A DNA stretch of 64,000 nt from Bacteroidales bacterium CF (GTDB lineage: Bacteria > Bacteroidota > Bacteroidia > Bacteroidales > UBA932): contig CP006772.1 of the NCBI GenBank assembly GCA_000473305.1, forward strand, positions 1,488,001-1,552,000, read 5' to 3'. Each line of letters begins with the position of its first letter. Position 1 is the stretch's first letter. The notes below the pieces were generated by a model. The model did no database searches, was not told where the DNA came from, and worked only from the letters and a program-made list of their open reading frames with translations. Made by a program: the position numbers and the translations under genes. Below, piece after piece: positions 1-8,699 of the stretch.

Positions 1-300
1 CTCGTCATACTTTCCCTGATTTACAGCCACCTTATCGATCAAGGCCCTTCCAAGCGAGTAGAAGTTTTTGTATACTAATATTAATGATTTTAGATACCCG
101 TATTTGAGTATCTTTCTTGAGAATTTCCATATGGAACGCGTTGCAGACGGGGCAAAAGGGATAAAATAGATGACGACAAGAGAGAGAAGACAATAAGCGG
201 TTCTAACTCCCAGACCCTTTATAATCTTTATGAAAATAAGGTATCCGAGTAAGCCCCCTCTTGATTTTCCGCTCCAACTTCTTGTTTCATTTTGATCCAT
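1..300 (-). CDS. LpxL/HtrB-like lipid acyltransferase, N-terminal part (cut by window edge)
   Basis: This open frame starts with ATG at 300 and runs off the left edge, giving the first 100 residues. It reads MDQNETRSWSGKSRGG, then one hydrophobic segment (about residues 20-50) and a LIDKVA motif near residue 90. These are typical of the N-terminus of lysophospholipid acyltransferases of the LpxL/HtrB family, membrane enzymes that move acyl chains from acyl carrier protein. The start lies inside the end of the upstream ACP gene (14-base overlap), so the two are translationally coupled. In aryl-polyene and flexirubin clusters such an enzyme is thought to attach the polyene acid to a lipid; here that role is inferred from context. 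The catalytic HX4D motif lies outside the window, so activity cannot be checked. Confidence 0.8.
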   Translation of the reverse strand, partial: MDQNETRSWSGKSRGGLLGYLIFIKIIKGLGVRTAYCLLSLVVIYFIPFAPSATRSIWKFSRKILKYGYLKSLILVYKNFYSLGRALIDKVAVNQGKYDE

Positions 301-538
301 CCATTCTGGAATTAATGAACTGATAAAAATCCATGAAGGTTTTTATCTCTGCAAAATCCTTCGCTTTGACAGTAAAGCCGAAATTGTGCTCAATAAGCAC
401 AACCATGTCAACCAGGTCAAGACTGTCAAGATCCAAAGTGTCCATCAACATTGCATCAGGCTTGATTATCGCAGGGTCTACCTCAAACTCCTCAGCAAGG
501 ACTCTGTTAATTTTTTCAATTAGTTCAGGTTCTATCAT
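287..538 (-). CDS. Acyl carrier protein
   Basis: An 83-residue acidic protein of the size and pattern of acyl carrier proteins. The DSLDLVDMV motif places the phosphopantetheine-bearing serine at Ser39. It would carry the growing acyl or polyene chain for the ketosynthase encoded just upstream and hand it to the acyltransferase just downstream. It is not the main fatty-acid ACP by context, because it sits inside the ketosynthase/reductase/ammonia-lyase operon. It follows the ketosynthase stop by 5 bases and overlaps the acyltransferase start. The family call is firm; its dedication to a polyene pathway is inference. Confidence 0.92.
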   Translation of the reverse strand: MIEPELIEKINRVLAEEFEVDPAIIKPDAMLMDTLDLDSLDLVDMVVLIEHNFGFTVKAKDFAEIKTFMDFYQFINSRMDGSK

Positions 539-543
539 AGTAT

Positions 544-1761
544 CTATAACTTCTTAATAATTAATGTTGAGTTAGTTCCTCCAAAGCCAAATGAATTTGA
601 GAGGCATATATCGAAAGGTAATCTCTCACATTTGTTGTTAATATTCAACTTTGCAGAGGCCTCGTCCGGTTTTTCAAAATTTATTGTAGGTGCAATAAAC
701 GAGTTTTGCATCATAATGATTGAGTAAATCACCTCACTTGCACCGGCCATCCACATCTCGTGGCCTGTCATACTCTTTGTAGAGCCAACGAAGGGTCTAT
801 GATCTCCAAAGACTTCCGAAATCGCCATAGCCTCATTAAAATCACCCACCGGGGTAGATGTTGCATGTGCATTTACATACCTGATCTGATCAAGTGTAAC
901 GTCACTGTTATTAATGGCCATCAGGATTGATCTTTTTGGCCCGTCAACATTAGGAACAGAAATATGATCTCCATTTGATGAAAAGCCGTATGATTTTATC
1001 TCCGCGAAAATAGGTGCCCCTCTTCTAACAGCAGACTCATAACTCTCAAGAATCAACGTTGCTGCCCCTCCACTCGGAACAAGTCCGTCCCTGTCTGCGT
1101 CAAAAGGTCTGGAGGCCTCAGTTGGTGAAGAGTTCCTCATAGAAAAGGCGCTTAATCCGTCAAAGCTGCCTACAGCATAGGGATTAACCTCCTGTGCGCC
1201 TCCACAGACAATACAGTCCTGAAGTCCCGATTGAATCATCATGAATCCCATCCCTATTGCATGAGATCCGCTGGCACAAGCTCCTGCTATTGTAAGATTT
1301 ATGCCTTTCAATTTAAATATCACTGAAAGGTTCATCGTTACCGACGAATTCATCGATTGGAAAACTGAGCCTGACCCGATAAGAGTCGTGTTTTTCTTCT
1401 CTCTGAGAATGTCTACCCCCTCTATTACTGCAAGTGCACTGCTGTCATTTCCATATAATATTCCGACCTCATTTTTGGCCAGAAAATCACTGTCAATCTT
1501 AGCCTGTTCCATTGCCCATGATGTAGCCAGATATGCATAGGCTGCCTCCTGAGACATACAAAGCCTCTTTCTTCTGTCCAGTACATTGTTAAGATTAGGC
1601 TCAGGCAAACTTCCTGTAAGGAACGATCTGAACCCCAACTCCTCTCTCAAAGGATCTGCAATAATGCCGGATTTGCCCTTCATGAGAGAATCCCTCACGG
1701 TATCAAGGTCTTGTCCGATGCAAGAGTATATACCCATTCCTGTTATAACAACTCTCTTCAT
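544..1761 (-). CDS. Beta-ketoacyl-ACP synthase (FabF-like, polyene cluster)
   Basis: A 405-residue condensing enzyme that would extend ACP-bound chains with malonyl-ACP. The thiolase-fold triad is visible: Cys162 in GACASGSHA, His299 in VNAHATSTP and His334 in KSMTGHEMW. I start it at the ATG at 1761 (MKRVVITGMG), four bases after the FabG-like stop, because the frame extending further upstream would run through the reductase gene and the canonical family N-terminus begins here. It sits between a ketoreductase and an ACP in a tight operon headed by an aromatic ammonia lyase. That arrangement matches aryl-polyene/flexirubin synthesis rather than housekeeping fatty-acid elongation. Substrate specificity cannot be read from sequence. 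Confidence 0.9.
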   Translation of the reverse strand: MKRVVITGMGIYSCIGQDLDTVRDSLMKGKSGIIADPLREELGFRSFLTGSLPEPNLNNVLDRRKRLCMSQEAAYAYLATSWAMEQAKIDSDFLAKNEVGILYGNDSSALAVIEGVDILREKKNTTLIGSGSVFQSMNSSVTMNLSVIFKLKGINLTIAGACASGSHAIGMGFMMIQSGLQDCIVCGGAQEVNPYAVGSFDGLSAFSMRNSSPTEASRPFDADRDGLVPSGGAATLILESYESAVRRGAPIFAEIKSYGFSSNGDHISVPNVDGPKRSILMAINNSDVTLDQIRYVNAHATSTPVGDFNEAMAISEVFGDHRPFVGSTKSMTGHEMWMAGASEVIYSIIMMQNSFIAPTINFEKPDEASAKLNINNKCERLPFDICLSNSFGFGGTNSTLIIKKL

Positions 1762-1765
1762 ATTT

Positions 1766-2494
1766 CTATGTATAAAGTCCTCCGTTAATAGAGATAACCT
1801 CTCCGGTAATATAAGAGGAATCCCCGGAAGCCAGAAATCCAACCAGTGATGCGACCTCTTCAGGTGTCCCGAACCTTCCGGCGGGAATTTGCTGTTTAAG
1901 TGTAACCTGATCAAGATCCTTAGTCATATCTGTATTTATAAAACCAGGAGCTACAGCATTCACGGTCACCCCTTTCTTTGCAACTTCCTGGGCAAGCGCC
2001 TTGGTTGCTGCTATTACCCCGCCTTTTGCCGCCGAGTAGTTTGTCTGTCCGGGCAATCCCTTTATGCCTGACAATGAAACGATATTGATAACACGTCCAT
2101 ATCGCTTTACAAGCATATCTTTTATCAACAATCTTGTTACATGGAACATCCCGTCCAGAGAGACGCCAATCACTTTGTGCCAACTCTCCGGCTCCATCCA
2201 GAGCATCAGGTTATCATCTCTCACACCTGCATTGTTCACTAGCACCTCAATATATCCGTCATTGTTCTCTTCCCTCCATTTTTTGAGAGCCTCAGACACC
2301 TGCATATTGTCAGAGACATCAAACCTGAGTAAGGAAGCCGAGCCCCCTCCTGCAACAATTGTCTCCAGCACCTCTTGGGCCGCTTGTTCACTACTGTTGT
2401 AATTTATTACGATTGAGTAGCCCAATTCAGCAAGCTTCAGACAAACTGCTCGTCCGATTCCTTTACCTCCTCCGGTCACCAATGCATACTTCAT
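1766..2494 (-). CDS. 3-oxoacyl-ACP reductase (FabG-like, polyene cluster)
   Basis: A 242-residue short-chain dehydrogenase/reductase. The NADP-binding TGGGKGIGRA sequence is at residues 7-16, followed by VNNAG and the catalytic YSAAK, so the Ser-Tyr-Lys machinery is intact. It would reduce the beta-keto group made by the ketosynthase encoded next in the operon. A second FabG homologue lies at 56,870-57,616 in a housekeeping setting, so this copy is best read as pathway-specific. It lies one base after the ammonia-lyase stop. SDR enzymes are broad, so the exact substrate is inferred from neighbours. Confidence 0.88.
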   Translation of the reverse strand: MKYALVTGGGKGIGRAVCLKLAELGYSIVINYNSSEQAAQEVLETIVAGGGSASLLRFDVSDNMQVSEALKKWREENNDGYIEVLVNNAGVRDDNLMLWMEPESWHKVIGVSLDGMFHVTRLLIKDMLVKRYGRVINIVSLSGIKGLPGQTNYSAAKGGVIAATKALAQEVAKKGVTVNAVAPGFINTDMTKDLDQVTLKQQIPAGRFGTPEEVASLVGFLASGDSSYITGEVISINGGLYT

Positions 2495-2495
2495 T

Positions 2496-4016
2496 TCAGT
2501 TCTTTTTTAAATAATTGACAATAGATGCTATCTCCTCATACTTAGGTGTATCTTGCACAAATATAGGGCAAAGATTTCTCATTTCTCTATATACCAGTCT
2601 GCTCTCTTCAGACAAGTCGTCATGAATTTTCAGATAATCAACCGCTTGTAAAATTGAAATAAATAGAATAGAGAGTACTTCAAATGAGTTATCTATTATG
2701 TTTGAGGCTATAAGAGCAGAGTTTGTGCCCATGCTCACTATGTCCTGATTGTCGTTGTTATTTGGAATACTGTGTACATACATCGGATTTGACAATGTCT
2801 GACACTCAGCAGTCGTGGAAGTGGCTGTGAACTGGGCAGCCTGCATTCCGTAATTGAGACCGAGTACACCAAGATTGACAAAGGGCGGGAGAATACCATT
2901 GATTTTATCATGATACAGATAATTGAGCTGCCTCTCGGCAAGCATTGTGAGTTTTGTGATGGCTATCTTTAATTTGTCCATCTCAAAGCTTACATAGTCA
3001 CCATGAAAGTTTCCGCCATGATATATGTTGCCTGATTTGTAATCCACTATTGGATTGTCATTCGCGCTGTTCAGCTCGTTTAAAAGGACCTTAGCCGCAT
3101 TGTCAATTTCATCGGATACCGGACCCAGAATCTGAGGCACACACCTTAATGAATAGTAACTCTGTACCTTTTCCTTAAACACAGGGGCACTATTATTACC
3201 ATTATAGAGTTCTGCCTCTCTCTTCTTAAATCTCCCTGATGTTGTCATCAGTTTCCTCAATTCCGAAGCAATGTACTGTTGTCCGTAATGTGGTTTCACA
3301 GAGTTAAGCTCCTCAGAGACAAAATCATCATATGATCCGGTAATCTCATTCATCATTAAAGACGAAAGTAAAGACCACCTGAGAAGTTTCTTGGAATAGT
3401 GAAGATTAACAAGACCAATACCGGTCATCATACTTGTTCCGTTGGCAAGTGCAAGCCCCTCTCTGACGTGAATCTTTAAAGGTTTCAGACCATACAGGTC
3501 AAATACTTTGATGGAATCCGCCACCTCGCCTTTATGGCTTACCTTCCCCTCTCCTATAAGGGTGAGGGCGATATGTGCCATCTGAACAAGATCTCCACTT
3601 GCACCGACACTGCCATGTGCCGGGATAAACGGATAAATTTCAAGATTAATGAAGCTGACCATAAGATCCACCAGCTCTTTGTGAACTCCCGAGTAGCCCC
3701 TCAAAAAAGCACTTAGCCTTGAAAGCAGAGCTGCTCTCACATACAGATCAGGAAGCTTTTTCCCTGAGCCTGTGGAGTGACTTCTTATTATGTTGTACTG
3801 AAGTTCCGAAAGGTATTCGTCATCAACCCTGTACTGAGCCATAGGACCAAAACCGGTATTTATGCCGTATATCACCTTATCTTTACGGAAAGATTCAAGA
3901 AAATCATAACTCTTGTTTATTACCTCATATACAGAGCTATCGATTTCGACTTTTTCTCCGTCAATTACAATTCTACAGACATCTTCAAAAGAGATGTCCC
4001 CATTTATTCTCAACAC
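2496..4016 (-). CDS. Aromatic amino acid ammonia-lyase, tyrosine ammonia-lyase-like
   Basis: A 506-residue member of the MIO-dependent lyase family (histidase, PAL, TAL). The MIO cofactor would form from Ala139-Ser140-Gly141 in GSVGASGDLVQ; the catalytic-loop tyrosine is Tyr50 in VIYGINTGFG. The selectivity region reads NIIRSHSTG. That string, and long stretches such as NPMYVHSIPNNNDNQD, resemble as I remember it the flavobacterial tyrosine ammonia lyase linked to flexirubin. It would turn tyrosine into p-coumarate, the starter of the pigment. No hut genes are nearby, which argues against a histidine-degradation role, although database pipelines may label it HutH. It is the first gene of the minus-strand operon. 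Confidence 0.85.
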   Translation of the reverse strand: MLRINGDISFEDVCRIVIDGEKVEIDSSVYEVINKSYDFLESFRKDKVIYGINTGFGPMAQYRVDDEYLSELQYNIIRSHSTGSGKKLPDLYVRAALLSRLSAFLRGYSGVHKELVDLMVSFINLEIYPFIPAHGSVGASGDLVQMAHIALTLIGEGKVSHKGEVADSIKVFDLYGLKPLKIHVREGLALANGTSMMTGIGLVNLHYSKKLLRWSLLSSLMMNEITGSYDDFVSEELNSVKPHYGQQYIASELRKLMTTSGRFKKREAELYNGNNSAPVFKEKVQSYYSLRCVPQILGPVSDEIDNAAKVLLNELNSANDNPIVDYKSGNIYHGGNFHGDYVSFEMDKLKIAITKLTMLAERQLNYLYHDKINGILPPFVNLGVLGLNYGMQAAQFTATSTTAECQTLSNPMYVHSIPNNNDNQDIVSMGTNSALIASNIIDNSFEVLSILFISILQAVDYLKIHDDLSEESRLVYREMRNLCPIFVQDTPKYEEIASIVNYLKKN

Positions 4017-4040
4017 TTTAATCAGTTAATATTAACCTAG

Positions 4041-4072
4041 TAAATATAGTCCATATTGAGAGAAAAGCCAAA
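4041..4072 (-). promoter_or_regulatory. Putative promoter of the ammonia-lyase operon
   Basis: On the minus strand, TTTG (4069-4072) lies 20 bases before TATATTTA (4041-4048). This is one mismatch from the Bacteroidota TTTG-N17-21-TAnnTTTG promoter and lies about 25 bases before the lyase start codon. Prediction by eye only. Confidence 0.45.
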
Positions 4073-4080
4073 TTTATAAT

Positions 4081-4111
4081 TTGTAACTTATTTCTATTTT
4101 GGGTTACTTTG
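4081..4111 (+). promoter_or_regulatory. Putative promoter of tldD-tldE
   Basis: TTG at 4081-4083 and TTACTTTG at 4104-4111 are spaced 20 bases apart, close to the Bacteroidota consensus with one mismatch in the -7 element. The site is 15 bases before the tldD start and overlaps the region of the divergent lyase promoter. Confidence 0.4.
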
Positions 4112-4125
4112 CATAAAAACAAGCA

Positions 4126-5550
4126 ATGACATCCATACAGAGATCATTACATCTTTTCGGCGTTTCAACAGAAGATTTGAAGAGATTAACGGAAACGGCT
4201 CTTTCGAAAGGGGGTGAATACTCGGACCTTTTTTTCGAACACTCCACAGTTGACGAACTGACGCTAAGAGACGGCGAGGTAAACGGAGCAGGTTCACATA
4301 TAGATTATGGCATGGGTGTAAGGGTAGTTTCTGGAGATCAGACCGGTTACGCCTATACAGAGATAACCACCATGAATGAGATGACCAATGCCGCAAAGGC
4401 GGCCTCTCTTATTGCTCTTGAAAGTGGAAAAAGTATTCCCGCGGCTGATATAACTCCACAGGAGTTTAAAAATCATTACCCGATATTAAAATCATGGGAA
4501 GAGTCTGACATTTCATCGAGAGCTCCATTTATAAAAGAGCTTAACGACAAGATATTCTCATTGGACAATAGAGTCAATAAAGTAATTGCCAAACTTACCA
4601 ACTCTACAACACAGGTCCTTTTCTACAACTCCCTGGGAACTCTCTGCTCTGATGAGAGGCCGATGGCAACGCTCTCTGTGACAGTAATTATGCAAAGTGG
4701 ATCCAGAGTGGAAAACGGAAGCGCCTCAAGAAGCTACAGAATGGGGTCAGAGTTTCTGACACACAACCTTATTGACGAGATAGCACAAGAGGCCGTAAAG
4801 AGGACAGCAATACTGTTTGAAGCCGGAATACCCGAAGGCGGGGAGATGCCGGTTGTAATGGGGGCCGGCGGTTCCGGGATTCTTCTGCATGAGGCTATAG
4901 GACATGCATTTGAGGCTGATTTTAACAGACAGAATATCTCCATTTTTTCTGACAAGTTAGGTAAGAAAATATGTTCTTCCGAAATTTCCGTTGTAGATGA
5001 CGGAACAGTTCAATGGAACAGAGGGTCAGTCAATTTTGACGACGAGGGGGTAGCCGGCCAGAAGACATTTATGGTAACGGAGGGATATCTCACCTCCTAT
5101 CTTCACGACAGAATCAGTGCATCATATTATAAAACGGCTCCTACGGGAAACGGACGAAGGGAGTCCTTCAGGTATATGCCGCTTCCGAGAATGAGAGCTA
5201 CATATATGAATAACGGTACCAGTAAGGAATCCGACATCATATCATCTGTAAAAAAAGGCATTTTCGTCGACAACTTTTCAAACGGCCAGGTACAGATTGG
5301 GGCCGGAGACTTTACTTTCTTTGTCAAGTCGGGATATATGATAGAAAACGGAAAATTAACAATGCCTGTAAAGGATGTGAATATTATCGGAAACGGACCG
5401 AAAGCTCTTGCCGATATAGTAGCTGTAGCAGATAATTCATATATAGACAATGGCTCATGGACATGCGGTAAAGAGCAGTATTGCCCTGTCTCATGCGGGA
5501 TGCCTTCTGTCCTTATCAACAAACTCACAGTAGGAGGATTACAACAATGA
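4126..5550 (+). CDS. tldD: Metalloprotease TldD
   Basis: A 474-residue TldD/PmbA family protein. In characterised systems TldD and TldE form a heterodimeric zinc protease that cleaves unfolded peptides and matures some modified peptides. TldD is the metal-binding subunit, and its HExxxH motif is present as HEAIGH with His255, Glu256 and His260. The N-terminal domain covers about residues 15-230. The TGA stop overlaps the ATG of the next gene (tldE), so the two subunits are coupled, as expected of an obligate pair. I see no adjacent gene for a small peptide substrate. Confidence 0.92.
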   Translation: MTSIQRSLHLFGVSTEDLKRLTETALSKGGEYSDLFFEHSTVDELTLRDGEVNGAGSHIDYGMGVRVVSGDQTGYAYTEITTMNEMTNAAKAASLIALESGKSIPAADITPQEFKNHYPILKSWEESDISSRAPFIKELNDKIFSLDNRVNKVIAKLTNSTTQVLFYNSLGTLCSDERPMATLSVTVIMQSGSRVENGSASRSYRMGSEFLTHNLIDEIAQEAVKRTAILFEAGIPEGGEMPVVMGAGGSGILLHEAIGHAFEADFNRQNISIFSDKLGKKICSSEISVVDDGTVQWNRGSVNFDDEGVAGQKTFMVTEGYLTSYLHDRISASYYKTAPTGNGRRESFRYMPLPRMRATYMNNGTSKESDIISSVKKGIFVDNFSNGQVQIGAGDFTFFVKSGYMIENGKLTMPVKDVNIIGNGPKALADIVAVADNSYIDNGSWTCGKEQYCPVSCGMPSVLINKLTVGGLQQ

Positions 5551-6887
5551 AGCAGGACAATGAGAGTGCCGCAATCCAGATTGCTCTGGAAACAGCGGAA
5601 AAATGCGGGGCAGATGCTGTAAGAATAACATACAACAAGACAAAACACAGCTCTTACACAGTAAGAAATGACAAGCTTGACAGGTTGCAGCAGGCAACAG
5701 GTTCTTCCTTGTTCCTGCAACTCTATACGGAGGGCAGGTATGGGACTTTCTCCACGAACAGAATGGAGGGAGAGGAGCTGAAAAATTTTATAGTTAAAAG
5801 CATAGAGACAACAAGACTTCTAACCGAAGACCCGTACAGATCCCTGCCTGAAAAATCTCTCTGTTACATGGGAGGCGGCGCAGACCTGAAGCAAAGAGAC
5901 CCCGGATTTTCCGACATACCATTAGAAAAAAAGATTGAGATTGCAAAAATGTGCAATGCGGAGATTCTTGGAAAAGACAAAAGATTGCTGAATGTAAACA
6001 GTGAGTACGGTGATTATGAAGACCACACGCTTATCCTAGACTCTCAGGGTTTCTCGGGAGAGACAGACCAGACGAACTTCACAGTTAGCACAGAGTGTTC
6101 TGTCAAAGGAAAGGGTGATGCCAGACCGGAGGGATGGTGGTATGAGAGTTCCCTCTTCTTCGATGATCTTAAATACGACGGATGCGGGGAGAGAGCTCTG
6201 GAAAGAGCCGTAAGAAAGCTTGGAGCCAGAAAGATAAAGAGCGGAAAGTATAATATGGTGGTTGAAAACACAGTTTCCAGCAGACTTGTCTCACCAATTA
6301 TCAATGCTCTTAACGGGGCAAACATCCAGCAAAACAACTCATTTTTGAACGGCAAACTCGGAGAGAGGGTCTTCTCCCCGTTGCTGGAAATCTATGATGA
6401 TGCTCATCAGCCCGGAGCTTTCGGTTCAAGATATTTTGACTCGGAAGGTTTGGCCACTCATCCCTGCCCGATTATAGACCGGGGCGTTATCAGCACATAC
6501 TTCATAAATACCTACTATTCAAAAAAGACGGGTCTTCCTGTTACAATAGAGTCACCATCTCTTCCGTTATGCACATTATCAGGAGAGCGAGAGGGACAAA
6601 ATGAAAAAAACCTGGAACATCTTCTCAAAGGTGCGGGTAATGGAATTTTTGTAACAGGCTTCAACGGAGGTAATACAAATAGTTCAACAGGCGATTTTTC
6701 TTTCGGCATAGAGGGATTCTACTTTGAAAATGGAATAATTCTATACCCTGTTTCAGAGATGAATGTTACAGGCAACATAATTTCTCTTTGGAATTCCATT
6801 TTTGATATCGGCAATGATCCAAGGAAAGCAAGCAGGTGGCTAATTCCAACATTATCATTTGATTCCGTGGATTTCAACGGATTTTAA
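5547..6887 (+). CDS. tldE: TldE/PmbA family protein, partner of TldD
   Basis: A 446-residue homologue of TldD that lacks the HExxxH metal site, as TldE/PmbA subunits do. The start is the ATG at 5547, inside the ATGA overlap with tldD and 9 bases after a clear AGGAGG at 5532-5537; a longer frame reaching back to 5481 has no such signal. The C-terminal region carries GNGIFVTGFNGGNTN and the FYFENGIILYPVSEMNVTGN stretch typical of the family. It would scaffold the peptidase heterodimer in the cytoplasm. Confidence is high from family pattern and gene pairing. Confidence 0.9.
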   Translation: MKQDNESAAIQIALETAEKCGADAVRITYNKTKHSSYTVRNDKLDRLQQATGSSLFLQLYTEGRYGTFSTNRMEGEELKNFIVKSIETTRLLTEDPYRSLPEKSLCYMGGGADLKQRDPGFSDIPLEKKIEIAKMCNAEILGKDKRLLNVNSEYGDYEDHTLILDSQGFSGETDQTNFTVSTECSVKGKGDARPEGWWYESSLFFDDLKYDGCGERALERAVRKLGARKIKSGKYNMVVENTVSSRLVSPIINALNGANIQQNNSFLNGKLGERVFSPLLEIYDDAHQPGAFGSRYFDSEGLATHPCPIIDRGVISTYFINTYYSKKTGLPVTIESPSLPLCTLSGEREGQNEKNLEHLLKGAGNGIFVTGFNGGNTNSSTGDFSFGIEGFYFENGIILYPVSEMNVTGNIISLWNSIFDIGNDPRKASRWLIPTLSFDSVDFNGF

Positions 6888-6949
6888 CCTAAATAATACC
6901 ATTTTAGCACAATTTTTGCATACATAACAAACATTTAATTATACCACAG

Positions 6950-7480
6950 ATGAAAATTGGCACAAATAAAGTTGTTTCTCTAGCATATACCCTTGAAGTT
7001 GAAGGGGATGTCATGGAAACAGTAACATCAGAAAAACCACTCGAGTTTATTTTTGGAACCGGATACCTTCTTCCTAAGTTTGAGGAGAATGTTTCCAACA
7101 AAGTTGTAGGTGACGCATTTGATTTCACTCTCACAGCTTCTGAAGGATATGGTGAAGAGAATCCGGATGCAATTATAGAACTTCCGAAAGACATATTCAA
7201 AGTAGACGGCAAGATTGAGGAGGGACTGCTGACAGTAGGTAATATTCTTCCTATGCAGGACTCTGACGGCAACCGTCTGCAAGGTTCCATTGACGAGATC
7301 AAGGATGACGTTGTTGTTATGAACTTCAACCATCCACTAGCCGGCGCAGACCTTCATTTCAAAGGGATCGTCGTAGCTGTCCGTGAAGCCTCTGAAACCG
7401 AATTAGTAAATGGGCTGAGGGGTGAGCTGGGAACATCATGCGGTGACGGAGGTTGCTCCGGCTGCAGCGGATGCCACTAA
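6950..7480 (+). CDS. slyD: FKBP-type peptidyl-prolyl isomerase, SlyD-like
   Basis: A 176-residue FKBP-type isomerase of the SlyD subgroup. The split FKBP domain with its insert-in-flap (IF) chaperone domain covers about residues 6-150. The short tail CGDGGCSGCSGCH is rich in Cys, Gly and ends in His, like the metal-binding tail of SlyD but shorter than in Escherichia coli. SlyD proteins catalyse proline isomerisation, hold unfolded chains and deliver nickel. No hydrogenase genes lie nearby, so a nickel role here is not supported by context. It is a single-gene unit followed by a strong bidirectional terminator. Confidence 0.9.
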   Translation: MKIGTNKVVSLAYTLEVEGDVMETVTSEKPLEFIFGTGYLLPKFEENVSNKVVGDAFDFTLTASEGYGEENPDAIIELPKDIFKVDGKIEEGLLTVGNILPMQDSDGNRLQGSIDEIKDDVVVMNFNHPLAGADLHFKGIVVAVREASETELVNGLRGELGTSCGDGGCSGCSGCH

Positions 7481-7551
7481 TCGTAGGCTTGGGCATTACA
7501 AAAGACCCTGGCCGATAATTTAGGTATGTGTTCTAAATAATTGGCAAAAAA

Positions 7552-7581
7552 AAGGCCGGCTAAAATACGTTAGCCGGCCTT
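7552..7581. terminator. Bidirectional terminator between slyD and tsaD
   Basis: A perfect 12-bp stem (7552-7563 with 7570-7581, arm AAGGCCGGCTAA) has a 6-base loop. It is flanked by an A-run on the left and a T-run on the right, so it can stop transcription from both converging genes. Confidence 0.9.
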
Positions 7582-7588
7582 AGATTTT

Positions 7589-8623
7589 TTATAGACCTCC
7601 CTTGTAGTCCAGTGCTCTTGAAACAGGTACAGCACTCAAATCCGAAACCCGGCCGGTTTTAAAATGAAAGTAACCGGCCATAGCAATCATCGCAGCATTA
7701 TCAGTTGTGAACCTGAACTCCGGGAGGAATACTTTGAAACCTCTTTTCTCCCCTTCTGATACTACTCTTTCCCTAAGTCCGGAGTTTGCCGAGACTCCGC
7801 CTCCCAAAGCCACCTCCCTTATGCCGGTTTTCTTAACGGCAAGAATCAGTTTGTCCATCAGGATGTCAATCAGTGTAGACTGGAACGATGCACAGAGATC
7901 ATCAATATTTTGAGTAATAAAATCAGGATTCTCTTCCATTTTGTCTCTCAGGAAATACAGGAGAGACGTTTTAACTCCGCTAAAGCTGTAATCAAGCCCG
8001 GCAACGTGGGGTTTAGAAAATTTGAAAGCTTTTGCATTACCCAGCTTAGCATGCCTGTCCACCACAGGCCCGCCCGGGTAACCCAGACCCAAGACCTTTG
8101 CACACTTGTCAAAAGCCTCGCCCACAGCATCATCTATTGTTTGACCGATAATTGAAAATTTCAATGGTTCCTCAACCAAAATAATCTGAGTATGACCACC
8201 TGACACAAGAAGCGATAAGAACGGAAATCCTGGCTGCTCCTTCTCTTTTCCCTGCTCTTTAATAAACGGAGAGAGCAGGTGTCCCTGAAGATGGTTGACA
8301 TCTACCAGAGGTTTCCCTGTTGAAAGAGAGAGACCCTTTGCAAAAGATGTTCCTACCAGAAGTGAGCCCAGTAACCCGGGGCCTCTCGTGAATGCTATTG
8401 CGTCAATATCTTTAAGTGTAATTTCAGCCAGTTTCAAAGCACGGTCAACAACAGGCAATATATTCTGCTGATGAGCCCTGGATGCAAGTTCCGGTATAAC
8501 TCCACCATATTTGCTGTGGACCTCCTGTCCGGCCATAACATTTGAGAGTAATACCTCATTTCTCAGGACCGCCGCTGATGTATCATCGCATGATGACTCT
8601 ATTCCTAATATTGTTATATCCAT
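7589..8623 (-). CDS. tsaD: tRNA N6-adenosine threonylcarbamoyltransferase TsaD
   Basis: A 344-residue Kae1/TsaD family enzyme that transfers the threonylcarbamoyl group to A37 of ANN-decoding tRNAs, with TsaB and TsaE as partners elsewhere in the genome. GIESSCDDTSAAV opens the protein; the iron/zinc-binding His111 and His115 are in NHLQGH; GGVIPELASRAH and VSGGHTQI are also present. I start at the ATG at 8623, because the MDITILGIES opening is canonical and the 13 residues further upstream are not. It diverges from the TamB-like gene and converges on slyD. Confidence 0.95.
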   Translation of the reverse strand: MDITILGIESSCDDTSAAVLRNEVLLSNVMAGQEVHSKYGGVIPELASRAHQQNILPVVDRALKLAEITLKDIDAIAFTRGPGLLGSLLVGTSFAKGLSLSTGKPLVDVNHLQGHLLSPFIKEQGKEKEQPGFPFLSLLVSGGHTQIILVEEPLKFSIIGQTIDDAVGEAFDKCAKVLGLGYPGGPVVDRHAKLGNAKAFKFSKPHVAGLDYSFSGVKTSLLYFLRDKMEENPDFITQNIDDLCASFQSTLIDILMDKLILAVKKTGIREVALGGGVSANSGLRERVVSEGEKRGFKVFLPEFRFTTDNAAMIAMAGYFHFKTGRVSDLSAVPVSRALDYKGGL

Positions 8624-8681
8624 ATTTTTATTTCTTCTGCAAAAATGGTTCTTTTTTAACAATCTCCTCCACTAATTTGAT

Positions 8682-8689
8682 TAAATTTG
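8682..8689 (+). promoter_or_regulatory. Putative -7 element of the TamB-like gene
   Basis: TAAATTTG matches TAnnTTTG and ends 10 bases before the TTG start codon at 8700. I find no good -33 TTTG at the right spacing, so this is weak. If used, the message would have a leader of only a few bases. Confidence 0.35.
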
Positions 8690-8699
8690 TTCTTTAAAA

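Noticed and set aside
333-557. Plus-strand gene over the ACP
   Set aside because: It is the antisense of a clear acyl carrier protein and has no family features.
2496-4016. Histidine ammonia-lyase of histidine degradation
   Set aside because: No hut genes are nearby; the operon and sequence favour a tyrosine-lyase-like enzyme, though the family is shared.
5481-5546. Extended N-terminus of TldE
   Set aside because: The extension lies in the tldD end; the ATG at 5547 has a good AGGAGG and gives the usual start.
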